A DNA stretch of 64,000 bases from Streptomyces justiciae. Lineage in GTDB: Bacteria > Actinomycetota > Actinomycetes > Streptomycetales > Streptomycetaceae. The stretch lies in NCBI RefSeq assembly GCF_015163075.1, contig NZ_JADDXU010000002.1, positions 186,001-250,000 of the forward strand, read 5' to 3'. Under the pieces are notes generated by a model, which made no database searches, had not been told where the DNA came from, and was given only the letters and a program-made list of their open reading frames with translations. Position numbers and translations under genes: made by a program. How positions within the stretch are numbered: the stretch's first letter is position 1; each line of letters opens with the position of its first letter. Below, piece by piece: positions 8,801-16,805 of this stretch.

Positions 8801-9514
8801 GCTCGCCACGATCATGCGTACCCGTGGGCTGCCGTCGTCGCGCCGGCCGAACTCGGGGAGGGCTTCGAGGTCGACGTGGAAGCCCGCGGCCTCCAGTTGC
8901 CGGTGGACGTCTGTCAGCCGGAAGGCCCGGTAGTACATGACGAACGGTGGGCGCCAGACGGCGTTCCGTACCCGCATGACCAGGTCGAAGCCGAGGAGCA
9001 TCCAGTAGCCGAGGGACCCCGGGCGGGGCGGCGCGACGACGGGGAACGCGAAGCAGCCGCCCGGTCGCAGCACGGAGCGGACCTGGCCGAACAGCCCGGG
9101 CAGCTCGCACGGCAGGAAGTGCCCGAACGCCCCGAAGCTGACGACGAGGTCGAAGGCGGGGCCGAACGGCAGGGCCCGGGCGTCGGCGCGGACCCAGTCC
9201 ACGCGTGGCCCGGCGGGTCGTACCTGCTCTCGGGCCACGGCGAGCATGCCTTGGCTGAAGTCCACGCCGGTGACGCTCCCCCGGCACACCCGCGCGAGCA
9301 CCCCGGCTCCGGCACCGGTCCCGCAGCACAGGTCCAGGCCGGCTTCGAAGGGCCCCCTGCGGGCCAGTGCCCGGCCTACGGAGTTCAGCACGGAGTCGGG
9401 GGTACGGAAGGGCGTGTGGTCGAACTTCGGGGCGAGCAGGTCGTAGCCGCGCTCCACGGACGACAGGGCCTGGACGGCGAGTTCGCGGAGGCTCGGGCCT
9501 TCGGGGCTGAACAT
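8789..9514 (-). CDS. Class I SAM-dependent methyltransferase
   Basis: A 241-residue Rossmann-fold methyltransferase. The SAM-binding motif I is GLDLCCGTGAGAG (about 58-70), the acidic loop is TGVDFSQGML, and the later motif is FDLVVSFGAFGHF, followed by LRPGGCFAF. The acceptor is unknown. ATG 9514 has no strong ribosome site. The last codons (SLPG, then TGA) are shared with the final unit of the tandem repeat. It is divergent from the NTF2-like gene at 9620. Confidence 0.85.
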   Translation of the reverse strand: MFSPEGPSLRELAVQALSSVERGYDLLAPKFDHTPFRTPDSVLNSVGRALARRGPFEAGLDLCCGTGAGAGVLARVCRGSVTGVDFSQGMLAVAREQVRPAGPRVDWVRADARALPFGPAFDLVVSFGAFGHFLPCELPGLFGQVRSVLRPGGCFAFPVVAPPRPGSLGYWMLLGFDLVMRVRNAVWRPPFVMYYRAFRLTDVHRQLEAAGFHVDLEALPEFGRRDDGSPRVRMIVASLPG

Positions 9515-9590
9515 CGCGTCAGCTTAGGGGAGCACCCGCCCACCCCCGTGGACATCCGGTCACCCACGGTCTACCCTCAAACGCACTTAC

Positions 9591-9602
9591 TCAACTAATT
9601 GA
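9591..9602. promoter_or_regulatory. TCAA-N4-TTGA inverted repeat
   Basis: TCAACTAATTGA is a 4-bp inverted repeat with a 4-bp A/T-rich centre in the 105-bp divergent gap before the NTF2-like gene, resembling small winged-helix or TetR operators. It stands out because the surrounding DNA is GC-rich. Confidence 0.3.
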
Positions 9603-9619
9603 CTATGAGGTGAGGTCGG

Positions 9620-10018
9620 ATGCGTGCTTTCCGCGAGGCCGTCGAGGCCTGGGACTTCGACGCCGTCGAGGCGCTGCTGGCGCAGGACGTCGTCTTCACC
9701 AGCCCGGTCGTCTTCAAGCCGTACCCCGGAAAGGCGATCACTGCCGCGATCCTGCGCGGCGTGTCCCGGGTCTTCGAGGACTTCCGCTATGTGCGGGAGA
9801 TCGAGGGCACGGACGGCGAGAACCACGCCCTGGTCTTCGAGGCGCGGGTGGGCGACCGCAAGATCACCGGCTGCGATTTCCTGCACGTCAACGGCGACGG
9901 TCTGATCGACGAGTTCATGGTCATGGTCCGCCCGCTGTCGGGCGCCCAGGCCCTGGCGGAGGCGATGGGCGCCCAGTTCGCGCGGATCGAGGAGGACGCG
10001 CGGGCGCGGCTCGCGTGA
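9620..10018 (+). CDS. NTF2-like / SnoaL-like small protein
   Basis: A 132-residue cone-shaped alpha+beta-barrel protein of the nuclear transport factor 2-like superfamily, judged from the pattern REAVEAWDFDAVEALLAQDVVF, the central strand-rich region and GDGLIDEFMVMVRP. Such proteins are isomerases, cyclases or ligand-binding helpers, and no catalytic set is obvious. GAGGTGAGG precedes ATG 9620. The gene is convergent with the beta-helix gene, 21 bp apart. Confidence 0.75.
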   Translation: MRAFREAVEAWDFDAVEALLAQDVVFTSPVVFKPYPGKAITAAILRGVSRVFEDFRYVREIEGTDGENHALVFEARVGDRKITGCDFLHVNGDGLIDEFMVMVRPLSGAQALAEAMGAQFARIEEDARARLA

Positions 10019-10039
10019 GACAGCCGCGCCCGCACCCGC

Positions 10040-11941
10040 CTACGCGACGGTCAGCGTGATCGCCCCGGTGTAGCTCTGGCCCGGCGTGACGGTCGTCTCG
10101 GTGCCGTCGACGGTCACGGTCAGGGTCTTGCCGCGCGGCGCCTTGACCGCGGCGTCGTCGGCGAGGGCGAGCGAGGTGACGTACGACGTCCCCGTGACCG
10201 TCCAGGAGGAGCCGCTGCCGAGCGACACCACGACGCCGTTGTTGACGGCGGCCTGCACGGTGTTGGTCACGATGCCCAGCTCGTAGAAGGTGGACGCGTC
10301 GATGGTCGACACCCGGTGCTTGGCCTGCGTGGCGGAGATGACGCCCTCGACGGTGGCGTCCTCGAAGGTGAGGACCATGTTCTTGCCCTTGCGCATGCCG
10401 TTGTAGAAGTCGCCCTTCAGCTTGATGGAGGTGAAGGTGGCGGCGCCGTCGGTGGTGTGGGCGGTGGTGACGTCGAAGGTGGCGTCCTTGGTGGGGTCGC
10501 CGGTCGGCTCGGTGTAGACACCCGTGTTGAGCATCTTGCCGTCGACGTTGACCGGTCCCGGGTCGTCCAGCTCGATCATCTGGAGGATGATCCCGTCCCG
10601 CGGGTTGAGCCGGGCGCCCTGCGAGCCGTCGACGGTGATCGCGGTCTGCTGGCCCTTGTTGAGGAAGGTGGCCCGCTCGGAGTTGATCACCGTGCCGCCG
10701 TCGAGGGTCAGGGTGCCGGCGCCGAAGAACATGTAGCCGAAGTGGCCGGAGTTCACGACGGTGTTGCGGACCGGCAGCGCCTTCAACTCGGTGTCGGTCA
10801 GGCCGAGTTCCAGCTCGGTGTTGAGTGCGGCCACGGCGGCCCTGGTGCTGTCGCCGTAGTGCACGACCGCGGCCGGGCCCGCGATGATGGTGGCGTAGCT
10901 GCCGACGTCGAACCGGGAGCCGAGGACACGGACGGTGGCGTCGCCGATGGCGTAGGTGCCGTAGCCGTACGTGCCGGTGTTGCCGACGTGACTGTTGACG
11001 GCCGTGAGCTTCAGCCCGCTGCCGCCCTCGACGGACAGCGCGCCCCAAGTCTCCGAGAAGACGGTCGAGTTCAGGTAGGTCGCCTTCGTGTTCTTGCCGA
11101 TGAGGTTGGTGGCGCGGACGTTGCCGTCGAGGCCGAGCATCCAGGGTACGGACTCCATGTACGGAGTCTCGACGGTGGCCTGGTAGTCGTCGGGCAGGAC
11201 CCCGTTGCGGGCGCGCAGCACGGAGTTCTTGACGACGACGTTCGCGCCGTCGTTCGCGATGACGGTCGTACGGACGACGCCCTTGGTGGCGATGCGGGCG
11301 CCGTCGACCACCAGCTTGGTGGCCGAGCCGTCGCCGACGACCGCGGCGCCGTAGCCGGCGAAGTCGCAACGGCCGTTGCCCGTCAGGGAGATGGTGGGCT
11401 TCTCCAGCGTGTAGGTGGCGTCCTGCACGAACACGCCGTCGAAGCACTCGCCCGTCGAGGTGATCGAGACGTTCCGGGCGAGGGTGTCGGTGAGCTTGCC
11501 GCCGAGCACCGCCGTCAGGACGGACTTGTCGCGGTCGACGCCGTCGGCGTCCACGTACACCGCCTGCCGGAAGGGGAAGGTGAGGGTCTCGTAGGTCACC
11601 GCGTTGGCCTCGGCGACCGTGAGGACGACGTCGCCCCGGTAGGTGCCGGCCTGGATCAGGGTGGCGGTGCCGCCCGTCTCGGTCAGCAGCTGGCCGGTCT
11701 CCACGCCGTCGACGGTGAGGGAGAGGCTGTAGCCGTCGGGGGCGGCGATGATGCCGCCCTCGGCGATGGACAGCTCGCTGACGCGGGTGGTGCTGGAGAG
11801 TTCGTACGTCTCCCCCGCGGCGACCGCGATCTTCTTGCCGGTCGTCCGCGTACCGGCCGTGGCGGTGGCCGCCGGGAGGAGGACGGCGCCGGCGGTGGCC
11901 GTACCTGCGATCAGGACCGAGCGTCGGGTGATCAGCGTCAT
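10040..11941 (-). CDS. Tat-exported right-handed beta-helix protein, function unknown
   Basis: A 633-residue secreted protein. The start at ATG 11941 has GGAAGG eight bases upstream and gives a short twin-arginine signal, TRRSVLIAG, followed by a hydrophobic Ala-rich stretch and an AGT cleavage region near residue 30. The mature part is low in Cys and rich in Thr, Val, Gly and Asn, with repeating short strands (for example TYGYGTYAIGDATVRVLGSRFDV in sections), as in pectate-lyase-like parallel beta-helices. No catalytic motif of a known polysaccharide lyase is seen. It may be an adhesin, a surface glycan-binding protein or an unrecognised glycan-active enzyme. Confidence 0.65.
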   Translation of the reverse strand: MTLITRRSVLIAGTATAGAVLLPAATATAGTRTTGKKIAVAAGETYELSSTTRVSELSIAEGGIIAAPDGYSLSLTVDGVETGQLLTETGGTATLIQAGTYRGDVVLTVAEANAVTYETLTFPFRQAVYVDADGVDRDKSVLTAVLGGKLTDTLARNVSITSTGECFDGVFVQDATYTLEKPTISLTGNGRCDFAGYGAAVVGDGSATKLVVDGARIATKGVVRTTVIANDGANVVVKNSVLRARNGVLPDDYQATVETPYMESVPWMLGLDGNVRATNLIGKNTKATYLNSTVFSETWGALSVEGGSGLKLTAVNSHVGNTGTYGYGTYAIGDATVRVLGSRFDVGSYATIIAGPAAVVHYGDSTRAAVAALNTELELGLTDTELKALPVRNTVVNSGHFGYMFFGAGTLTLDGGTVINSERATFLNKGQQTAITVDGSQGARLNPRDGIILQMIELDDPGPVNVDGKMLNTGVYTEPTGDPTKDATFDVTTAHTTDGAATFTSIKLKGDFYNGMRKGKNMVLTFEDATVEGVISATQAKHRVSTIDASTFYELGIVTNTVQAAVNNGVVVSLGSGSSWTVTGTSYVTSLALADDAAVKAPRGKTLTVTVDGTETTVTPGQSYTGAITLTVA

Positions 11942-12061
11942 TGCTTGCCTTCCGAGGGTTCGAGTGCGCCGTCGCGCAGCGTGATGGCCCACCGTCGGCA
12001 GATGGTCACGACGGCCCGGGCGAGGGCACCTTGCGGTGCGCTGGAAGGAGTGAAGCAGCCT

Positions 12062-12127
12062 GCCCCAACAGGCAATAGGGGCCGTGCGGAGACATCCTGG
12101 AACCCGATGCCTCGGATCGCACGGCCC
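12062..12127 (-). terminator. Long inverted repeat between SDR 3' end and beta-helix 5' end
   Basis: GGGCCGTGCG (12078-12087) and CGCACGGCCC (12118-12127) are perfect 10-bp arms 30 bp apart, with inner ATCC/GGAT arms extending the stem. On the minus strand it lies 38 nt after the SDR stop, and a second small hairpin (GCCTG/CAGGC near 12058-12073) follows. It most likely ends the SDR-HisD-VOC-FAH operon, but it also lies in the promoter region of the beta-helix gene and could regulate it. Confidence 0.5.
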
Positions 12128-12165
12128 ACTTCATGGCGATCACACAGGGTGGCGACAGACGTCGG

Positions 12166-12969
12166 CTAGGCGGGTGCGACCATCCCCGCCGACAGGTCGA
12201 TGTCGGCTCCGCAGAGGCCGGGCATGGCCAGCATCGCCACCAGGGCCTGCGCGACCTCGTGCTCCTCCACCAGTCGGCCGAGCGCGGCACGGGAGGCGAA
12301 GTCGCGTTCGGCCTCCTCGACCGTGCAGCCGGTGAGTTCGGCGGTGAGGCGGAAGTTGCGGTCCATGCGCGGGCCCCGAACCGGCCCCGGGGACAGGGAG
12401 TTGACGGCGACGCCGAGCGGGCCGACCTCCCCGGCCAGGGTTCGGGTGAGACCGAGCAGCGCCATCTTGGAGGCGGTGTACGGGGTGCGGTTGAGGAGGG
12501 GCCGTTTTCCGCTGACCGAGGCGACGTTGACGATGTCGCCCCGGCCTGCCTCGATCATCGGTGGCAGGAAGGCGCGGCACATGAGGTAGACGCCGCGGAC
12601 GTTGGCGGCGAACACGTCGTCCCACTCACCTGGTTCGATGTCGACGAGCGGTTTGACCGGGCCCGCGACGCCGGCGTTGTTGACGAGCAACGACACGTTC
12701 TCGTCGGCGAGTTCGACGGCCAGGTCGCGCACGGATTCCGGGTCGGAGACATCGCACACGGCCGTCCGCACGGAATCCGGGGCAGGGTCGTCGTCAGACA
12801 CGGCGGTCCGCGCGGCCTCGCCCACCTGTTCCGCCGCCTCCTTCAGCGCCCGTTGGTTGCGCCCGACCAGCACGACCCGGGCCCCTTCCGCCGCGAGGGC
12901 GCGCGCGAACGCCCGCCCCAACGGCCCTCCCCCGCCCGTGACGAGGGCGGTGCGCCCGTGCAGGCTCAC
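12166..12969 (-). CDS. SDR-family NAD(P)-dependent oxidoreductase
   Basis: A classical short-chain dehydrogenase of about 267 residues. It shows the cofactor motif TGGGGPLG, the structural NNAG, and the catalytic set Ser (VASVSG), Tyr and Lys in PYTASK. The GTG at 12969 overlaps the upstream HisD-like stop codon as GTGA, the usual coupled arrangement; a GTG at 12981 is an alternative adding four residues. As the last gene of the minus-strand catabolic operon it probably oxidises a hydroxyl intermediate handled by the HisD-like enzyme or the ring-cleavage branch. Confidence 0.87.
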   Translation of the reverse strand: MSLHGRTALVTGGGGPLGRAFARALAAEGARVVLVGRNQRALKEAAEQVGEAARTAVSDDDPAPDSVRTAVCDVSDPESVRDLAVELADENVSLLVNNAGVAGPVKPLVDIEPGEWDDVFAANVRGVYLMCRAFLPPMIEAGRGDIVNVASVSGKRPLLNRTPYTASKMALLGLTRTLAGEVGPLGVAVNSLSPGPVRGPRMDRNFRLTAELTGCTVEEAERDFASRAALGRLVEEHEVAQALVAMLAMPGLCGADIDLSAGMVAPA

Positions 12970-14267
12970 TCGGTGTTCCACGGCAGCGCGTCACCGGCGG
13001 CCTTCGCGGCCCGTACGTCGCCGGAGCGGGCGTGCCCCTCGAACAGCTCCACGCGGGAGGCGCGCCCGCACAGCCGCCCGAGCAGCGCCTGCGACTCGGT
13101 GTCGGTGACCTCCTGGTACGTCACCGTCTTGAGGTACTTCCCCACCCACAGCCCACCGGTGTATCGGGCGGCGCCCCGGGTGGGCAGGACGTGGTTCGTG
13201 CCGATGACCTTGTCGCCGAAGGAGACGCAGGTGCCCTCGCCGAGGAACAGGGCGCCGTACTGGGTCATGCGCGCCAAAGCCTCGCGCGGCTCGGCCGTCA
13301 GCACCTCGACGTGCTCGAACGCGAACTCGTCGGCCAGCGCGTACATTTCGTCGACCGAGTCGACGACGTGCACCTGCCCGTGGTCGCGCCAGGCCGGCTC
13401 GGCGTAGTCGCGGGTCGGCATGCCGGGCAGGATGCGTTCGACCTCGGCGATCGTCCGCTCGGCGACCTCGCGGGAGGTGGTGATGAGGACGGCCGGGGAG
13501 TCGGGGCCGTGCTCGGCCTGGGAGAGCAGGTCGACCGCGCAGACGAACGGGTCGGCGTCGTCGTCCGCGAGCACGAGGATCTCGGTGGGCCCGGCGAACA
13601 GGTCGATGCCGATCTCCCCGAACAACTGACGCTTGGCCTCCGCGACATAGGCGTTGCCGGGCCCGGCGATCAGGCTCACGGGCTGCATGGAGTCGGTCCC
13701 GACGGCCATCGCGGCGACGGCCTGGACCCCGCCGAGGAGCCAGATCTCGTCCGCGCCGGCGAGATGCATCGCGGCGACCGTGGCGGCCGGTATCTCCCCG
13801 CGGATCGGCGGCGTACAGGCGACGACCCGGGGCACGCCCGCGACCTTGGCGGTGACGATGGTCATGTGGGCGGAAGCAGTGAGCGGGTAGCGGCCGCCCG
13901 GGATGTAGGCACCGGCCGCCTGCACGGGGATGTGCTTCTGCCCGAGCCGCACGCCCGGCAGCGTCTCCACCTCGAACTCCCCCATGGAGTCGAGCTGATG
14001 ACGGGCGAAGGCGCGCACCTGGTCCTGCACGAACCGGATGTCGGCGATGACCTGTTCCGGCACCGACGCGACGATCTTCTCCACCCCCTCGGCTGAGAGG
14101 CGGAAGGAGCCGGGGCTCCAGTTGTCGAACTTCTCGGAGTACTCCCGCACGGCCTCGTCACCGCGCTCGCGGATGTCGGCGATGACGCCGGCGACGGTCT
14201 CGCGCACCTGGTCGAGGGAGGCGGTCACCTCGGCCTTGGGGACGGCGTGCTTCAGGATCTCTGCCAC
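12966..14267 (-). CDS. HisD-family zinc-dependent alcohol dehydrogenase (not histidine biosynthesis)
   Basis: A 433-residue histidinol-dehydrogenase-fold enzyme. The zinc ligands are recognisable as Gln250 and His253 (LSQAEHGP), Asp352 (SFGDKVIG) and His412 (FEGHARSGDV). Glu318-His319 (FAFEHVEV) match the catalytic pair. The C-terminal signature is EGHARSGDV rather than EGLxAH, and KYLKTVTYQEVT is typical of HisD paralogues such as sulfopropanediol dehydrogenase (HpsN). With no other his genes nearby and a dioxygenase upstream, it most likely oxidises an alcohol side chain of the catabolic substrate. The start is GTG 14267 with AAAGG upstream. Confidence 0.8.
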   Translation of the reverse strand: MAEILKHAVPKAEVTASLDQVRETVAGVIADIRERGDEAVREYSEKFDNWSPGSFRLSAEGVEKIVASVPEQVIADIRFVQDQVRAFARHQLDSMGEFEVETLPGVRLGQKHIPVQAAGAYIPGGRYPLTASAHMTIVTAKVAGVPRVVACTPPIRGEIPAATVAAMHLAGADEIWLLGGVQAVAAMAVGTDSMQPVSLIAGPGNAYVAEAKRQLFGEIGIDLFAGPTEILVLADDDADPFVCAVDLLSQAEHGPDSPAVLITTSREVAERTIAEVERILPGMPTRDYAEPAWRDHGQVHVVDSVDEMYALADEFAFEHVEVLTAEPREALARMTQYGALFLGEGTCVSFGDKVIGTNHVLPTRGAARYTGGLWVGKYLKTVTYQEVTDTESQALLGRLCGRASRVELFEGHARSGDVRAAKAAGDALPWNTE

Positions 14268-14294
14268 AACTGCGGCCTTTCTGCTGTCGGTTGC

Positions 14295-15230
14295 TCAGAC
14301 GGGCGGGGCCACGAAGAGCACGTCGGGGTCGTTGAACTGCTCCTTGGCCACCGACTCGCTCATCGGGTCGGCGGTGCCCCACTGGTCCTGGGTGATCGGG
14401 TCGTCGACGTCATGGCGGCCGGGGTGCCACAGGTCCTCTTCGAGGACGGCCAGTTCGGTGGTGTACTCCACGGTGTTGCCGTGCGGGTCGTGGAAGTACG
14501 AGAAGGTGTTGTCGCCCGCGAGATGCCGCCCCGGCCCCCACGTGAGCCGGGTCCCGGCGCGCAGCGCGCGTCCGGTGCCGCGCATGTACTCCTCGACGCC
14601 GCGCATCTCGAACGAGGCGTGGTGCAGGGAGACATGGGGGCCGCGGGCGATGGCGAAGGAGTGGTGCAGGGGGCTGCACCGCAGGAAGTACATGAGGTCG
14701 CCCATGTGCGTGGAGTACAGGGTGTCCGTCAACCGGAAGCCCAGGTGCGTCACATAGAAGTCCCTGAGCCCTTCCGGGTCCTGGGAGTTGACCACGCAGT
14801 GCGAGAGCCGGACGGGGATCGCCTCGCGCTCCTCGATCTTGCGGTGGGTGCGAGTGGCGACGTCGGCCGACACCTCGACGACGCGGCCGTCCGGGTCGAA
14901 GAAGCGGAAGCCGTAGCCGCCGCCGGGTGTGTCCAACGCCCCCGGTTCGCTGATGAGTTGGACGTCAGCCCGGCCGAGCCGCACATGAAGCTCGTCCACG
15001 GCGGCAGGTGACACGGCCCCGAAGGCGACCAGGTCCATCCGCTTCCGCTCGTCCTCGCGGATGCGGACGATGTACTGCTCGGGGCTGCCCTCGGCGGCGA
15101 AGAAGGCGATGCCGCTGTCGTTGGCGACCTCGGTCAGCCCCCAGGTGCCGCCGTAGAAGGCACGCTGTTTCTCGAAGTCCGGTACGGCCAGGTCGACATG
15201 GCGCAGATGGGTGATGGGCTGGAAGCTCAT
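14295..15230 (-). CDS. Type I extradiol (catechol 2,3-dioxygenase-like) VOC dioxygenase
   Basis: A 311-residue two-domain vicinal-oxygen-chelate protein, the size of meta-cleavage extradiol dioxygenases. The Fe(II) ligands expected in the second domain are present: His144 (RLSHCVV), His204 (SLHHASFEM) and Glu255 (HGNTVEYTTE). It should open a catechol-type ring next to the two hydroxyls. ATG 15230 overlaps the upstream FAH stop as ATGA, and the HisD-like gene follows after 27 nt. The substrate is unknown; the pattern is closest to the 2,3-dihydroxybiphenyl / homoprotocatechuate dioxygenase lineage. Confidence 0.85.
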   Translation of the reverse strand: MSFQPITHLRHVDLAVPDFEKQRAFYGGTWGLTEVANDSGIAFFAAEGSPEQYIVRIREDERKRMDLVAFGAVSPAAVDELHVRLGRADVQLISEPGALDTPGGGYGFRFFDPDGRVVEVSADVATRTHRKIEEREAIPVRLSHCVVNSQDPEGLRDFYVTHLGFRLTDTLYSTHMGDLMYFLRCSPLHHSFAIARGPHVSLHHASFEMRGVEEYMRGTGRALRAGTRLTWGPGRHLAGDNTFSYFHDPHGNTVEYTTELAVLEEDLWHPGRHDVDDPITQDQWGTADPMSESVAKEQFNDPDVLFVAPPV

Positions 15231-16183
15231 GCGTGGCTCCTGACGGTGTTGCGCTGGTGGCCGAGGCCGGTGATCTCCGCCTCGACCACGTCCCCTGGTG
15301 CGAGGAAGACGCCCCAGTGCGCGCCGTTGCCGGCCGGGGAGCCGGTGAGCAGCAGGTCGCCGGGGCGCAGGGTGGTGGTCGTGGAGACGTAGGCGATCAG
15401 CCGGGGGACGTCGAAGATCATGTCCTTGGTCGACTCGTCCTGCCGGACGACTCCGTTGTGCCGGAGGGTGATCCGCAGATCGCCCGGGTCGCCGACGAAG
15501 GCGGCCGGGACCAGGAAGGGGCCGGTCGGCAGGAAGGTGTCGGCGTTCTTGGCGGTGAACCAGTCGGTGCCGATGGCCTTGAGGTCGGGCCGGTAGAGGC
15601 GGTCACGGGTGGTGAGGTCGTTGCAGATGGTGTACGCGGCGACGTACGACATGGCCTCGTCCGCGGGAATGTTCCGGCCCGACTTGCCGAAGACGAGGGC
15701 GAGTTCGAGCTCCCAGTCGTGCTGCTCGCCGAGTTCGGGCAGGACGATGTCGTCGTACGGGCCGCACATCGCGCGCGGCGAGCCGAGGAAGACGTACGGC
15801 ACACCGTTGCGTATCCGCTCGTCCATCATCTTCTCGGCGTCGGCGCGGGCCTCGTCGGGCGTCGCGCCGTGCACGCTCTCCTTCTCGGCGGCGACCAGAT
15901 CCACCACGTGCTTGCGGTAGTTGGCGCCGCTCTGCAGGATCTGGCCGGGCTCGATCGGGGCGAGCACCTCTAGGTCGGCGAGGTCGTGCCAGATGCCGTC
16001 GGTGAGCGAGTCGAGCCTCGGGAACCACCGGTCCCAGTCCTCGACCAGCGCCCGGACGGAAGGCACCAGGTCGGACAGGTCGCGCACTCGGGCGCCGGTG
16101 ACCAGGCCGGGAAAGGGCTCGGCATCGAAGCGGAACGTGCCGAGGGCGAACGGTCCGGCGTGGGTGGGCAGGGGATCGGGCAC
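15227..16183 (-). CDS. Fumarylacetoacetate hydrolase family protein (first copy)
   Basis: A 318-residue FAH-fold hydrolase or decarboxylase. The acidic metal-binding residues appear in EQHDWELELALVFG and CNDLTTRD, and the C-terminal DLLLTGSPAGNG is the conserved glycine-rich segment. In meta-cleavage pathways such enzymes hydrolyse or decarboxylate the ring-opened 2-oxo acid. It is the first gene of the minus-strand operon, divergent from the ABM monooxygenase gene 246 bp away. A second, distinct FAH gene lies at 21267. Confidence 0.87.
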   Translation of the reverse strand: MPDPLPTHAGPFALGTFRFDAEPFPGLVTGARVRDLSDLVPSVRALVEDWDRWFPRLDSLTDGIWHDLADLEVLAPIEPGQILQSGANYRKHVVDLVAAEKESVHGATPDEARADAEKMMDERIRNGVPYVFLGSPRAMCGPYDDIVLPELGEQHDWELELALVFGKSGRNIPADEAMSYVAAYTICNDLTTRDRLYRPDLKAIGTDWFTAKNADTFLPTGPFLVPAAFVGDPGDLRITLRHNGVVRQDESTKDMIFDVPRLIAYVSTTTTLRPGDLLLTGSPAGNGAHWGVFLAPGDVVEAEITGLGHQRNTVRSHA

Positions 16184-16237
16184 GGGCGCTCTCCTGGTCG
16201 GGACGGGAGCCGTGGGAACGGTGACGGCTCGGCTTCG

Positions 16238-16243
16238 ACGCTA
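16238..16243 (-). promoter_or_regulatory. Candidate -10 element (TAGCGT) for the minus operon
   Basis: On the minus strand TAGCGT follows a weak TTTCCG by 18 nt, upstream of the FAH-VOC-HisD-SDR operon. It fits the Streptomyces TAGRRT -10 with one mismatch; the -35 is poor. Confidence 0.3.
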
Positions 16244-16371
16244 GGCATGTCGCAGGCGGGGCGGAAATGGCCGTTCACGATGCCTGCCATCACCGGCCCG
16301 CCTCCGCGCTGAGCTGCGCCTCCATCGCCGTACGACATGCATGACGTCCCCCTTGCCGATGCCTCGATCCG

Positions 16372-16400
16372 TTGACCGCGCACACCCCGCCGACCAGGCT
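16372..16400 (+). promoter_or_regulatory. Candidate promoter of the plus-strand catabolic operon
   Basis: TTGACC (16372-16377), a 17-bp spacer and CAGGCT (16395-16400) closely match the Streptomyces housekeeping consensus TTGACN-N17-TAGRRT. The start of transcription would fall near 16407, about 23 nt before the GTG of the ABM gene. A CATGCATG palindrome lies upstream at about 16326. Confidence 0.5.
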
Positions 16401-16429
16401 CGGAGCACCCCCGAAGCAAGGAGATCGCC

Positions 16430-16726
16430 GTGGTCGTCGAGCATGCCCAACTCACCGTCGAGGCCGGTCGGGAGGAGGAGTTCCAGGAGGTCTTCGGCAA
16501 GGCGCGGCAGGTGCTCGCCGAGGCCGACGGCTTCCAATGGGCCGAGCTGCTGCGCTGCGAGGAGCGCCCGCGGGTGTTCCTGCTGCTCGTCGGCTGGGAG
16601 TCCGTCGAGGCCCATATGACGGGCTTCCGGGAGTCCGAGCGGTTCCAGCGGTGGCGGGCCCTGGTCGGCCCGTTCTTCGCCGAGCCACCGGCGGTCGAGC
16701 ACTACCACCAAGTCAGCCCGCGCTGA
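16430..16726 (+). CDS. Antibiotic biosynthesis monooxygenase (ABM) domain protein
   Basis: A 98-residue dimeric ferredoxin-like protein, the size of cofactor-free ActVA-Orf6 or YgiN-type quinol monooxygenases. It shows the typical EAGREEEFQEVF start and the VEAHMTGFRESERFQRW helix. The GTG start at 16430 has AAGGAG six bases upstream. It opens the plus-strand operon and probably oxygenates or cyclises a hydroxylated aromatic intermediate alongside the FAD monooxygenase that follows after 79 nt. Confidence 0.8.
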   Translation: MVVEHAQLTVEAGREEEFQEVFGKARQVLAEADGFQWAELLRCEERPRVFLLLVGWESVEAHMTGFRESERFQRWRALVGPFFAEPPAVEHYHQVSPR

Positions 16727-16805
16727 CGCCGTTCTTCCGGCGCCGAGTCGTCCCGCGCCGGGCCCCTGGCTTCTCCGTCCCTTCCTACGTTCGCAAGGAT
16801 CCCCC

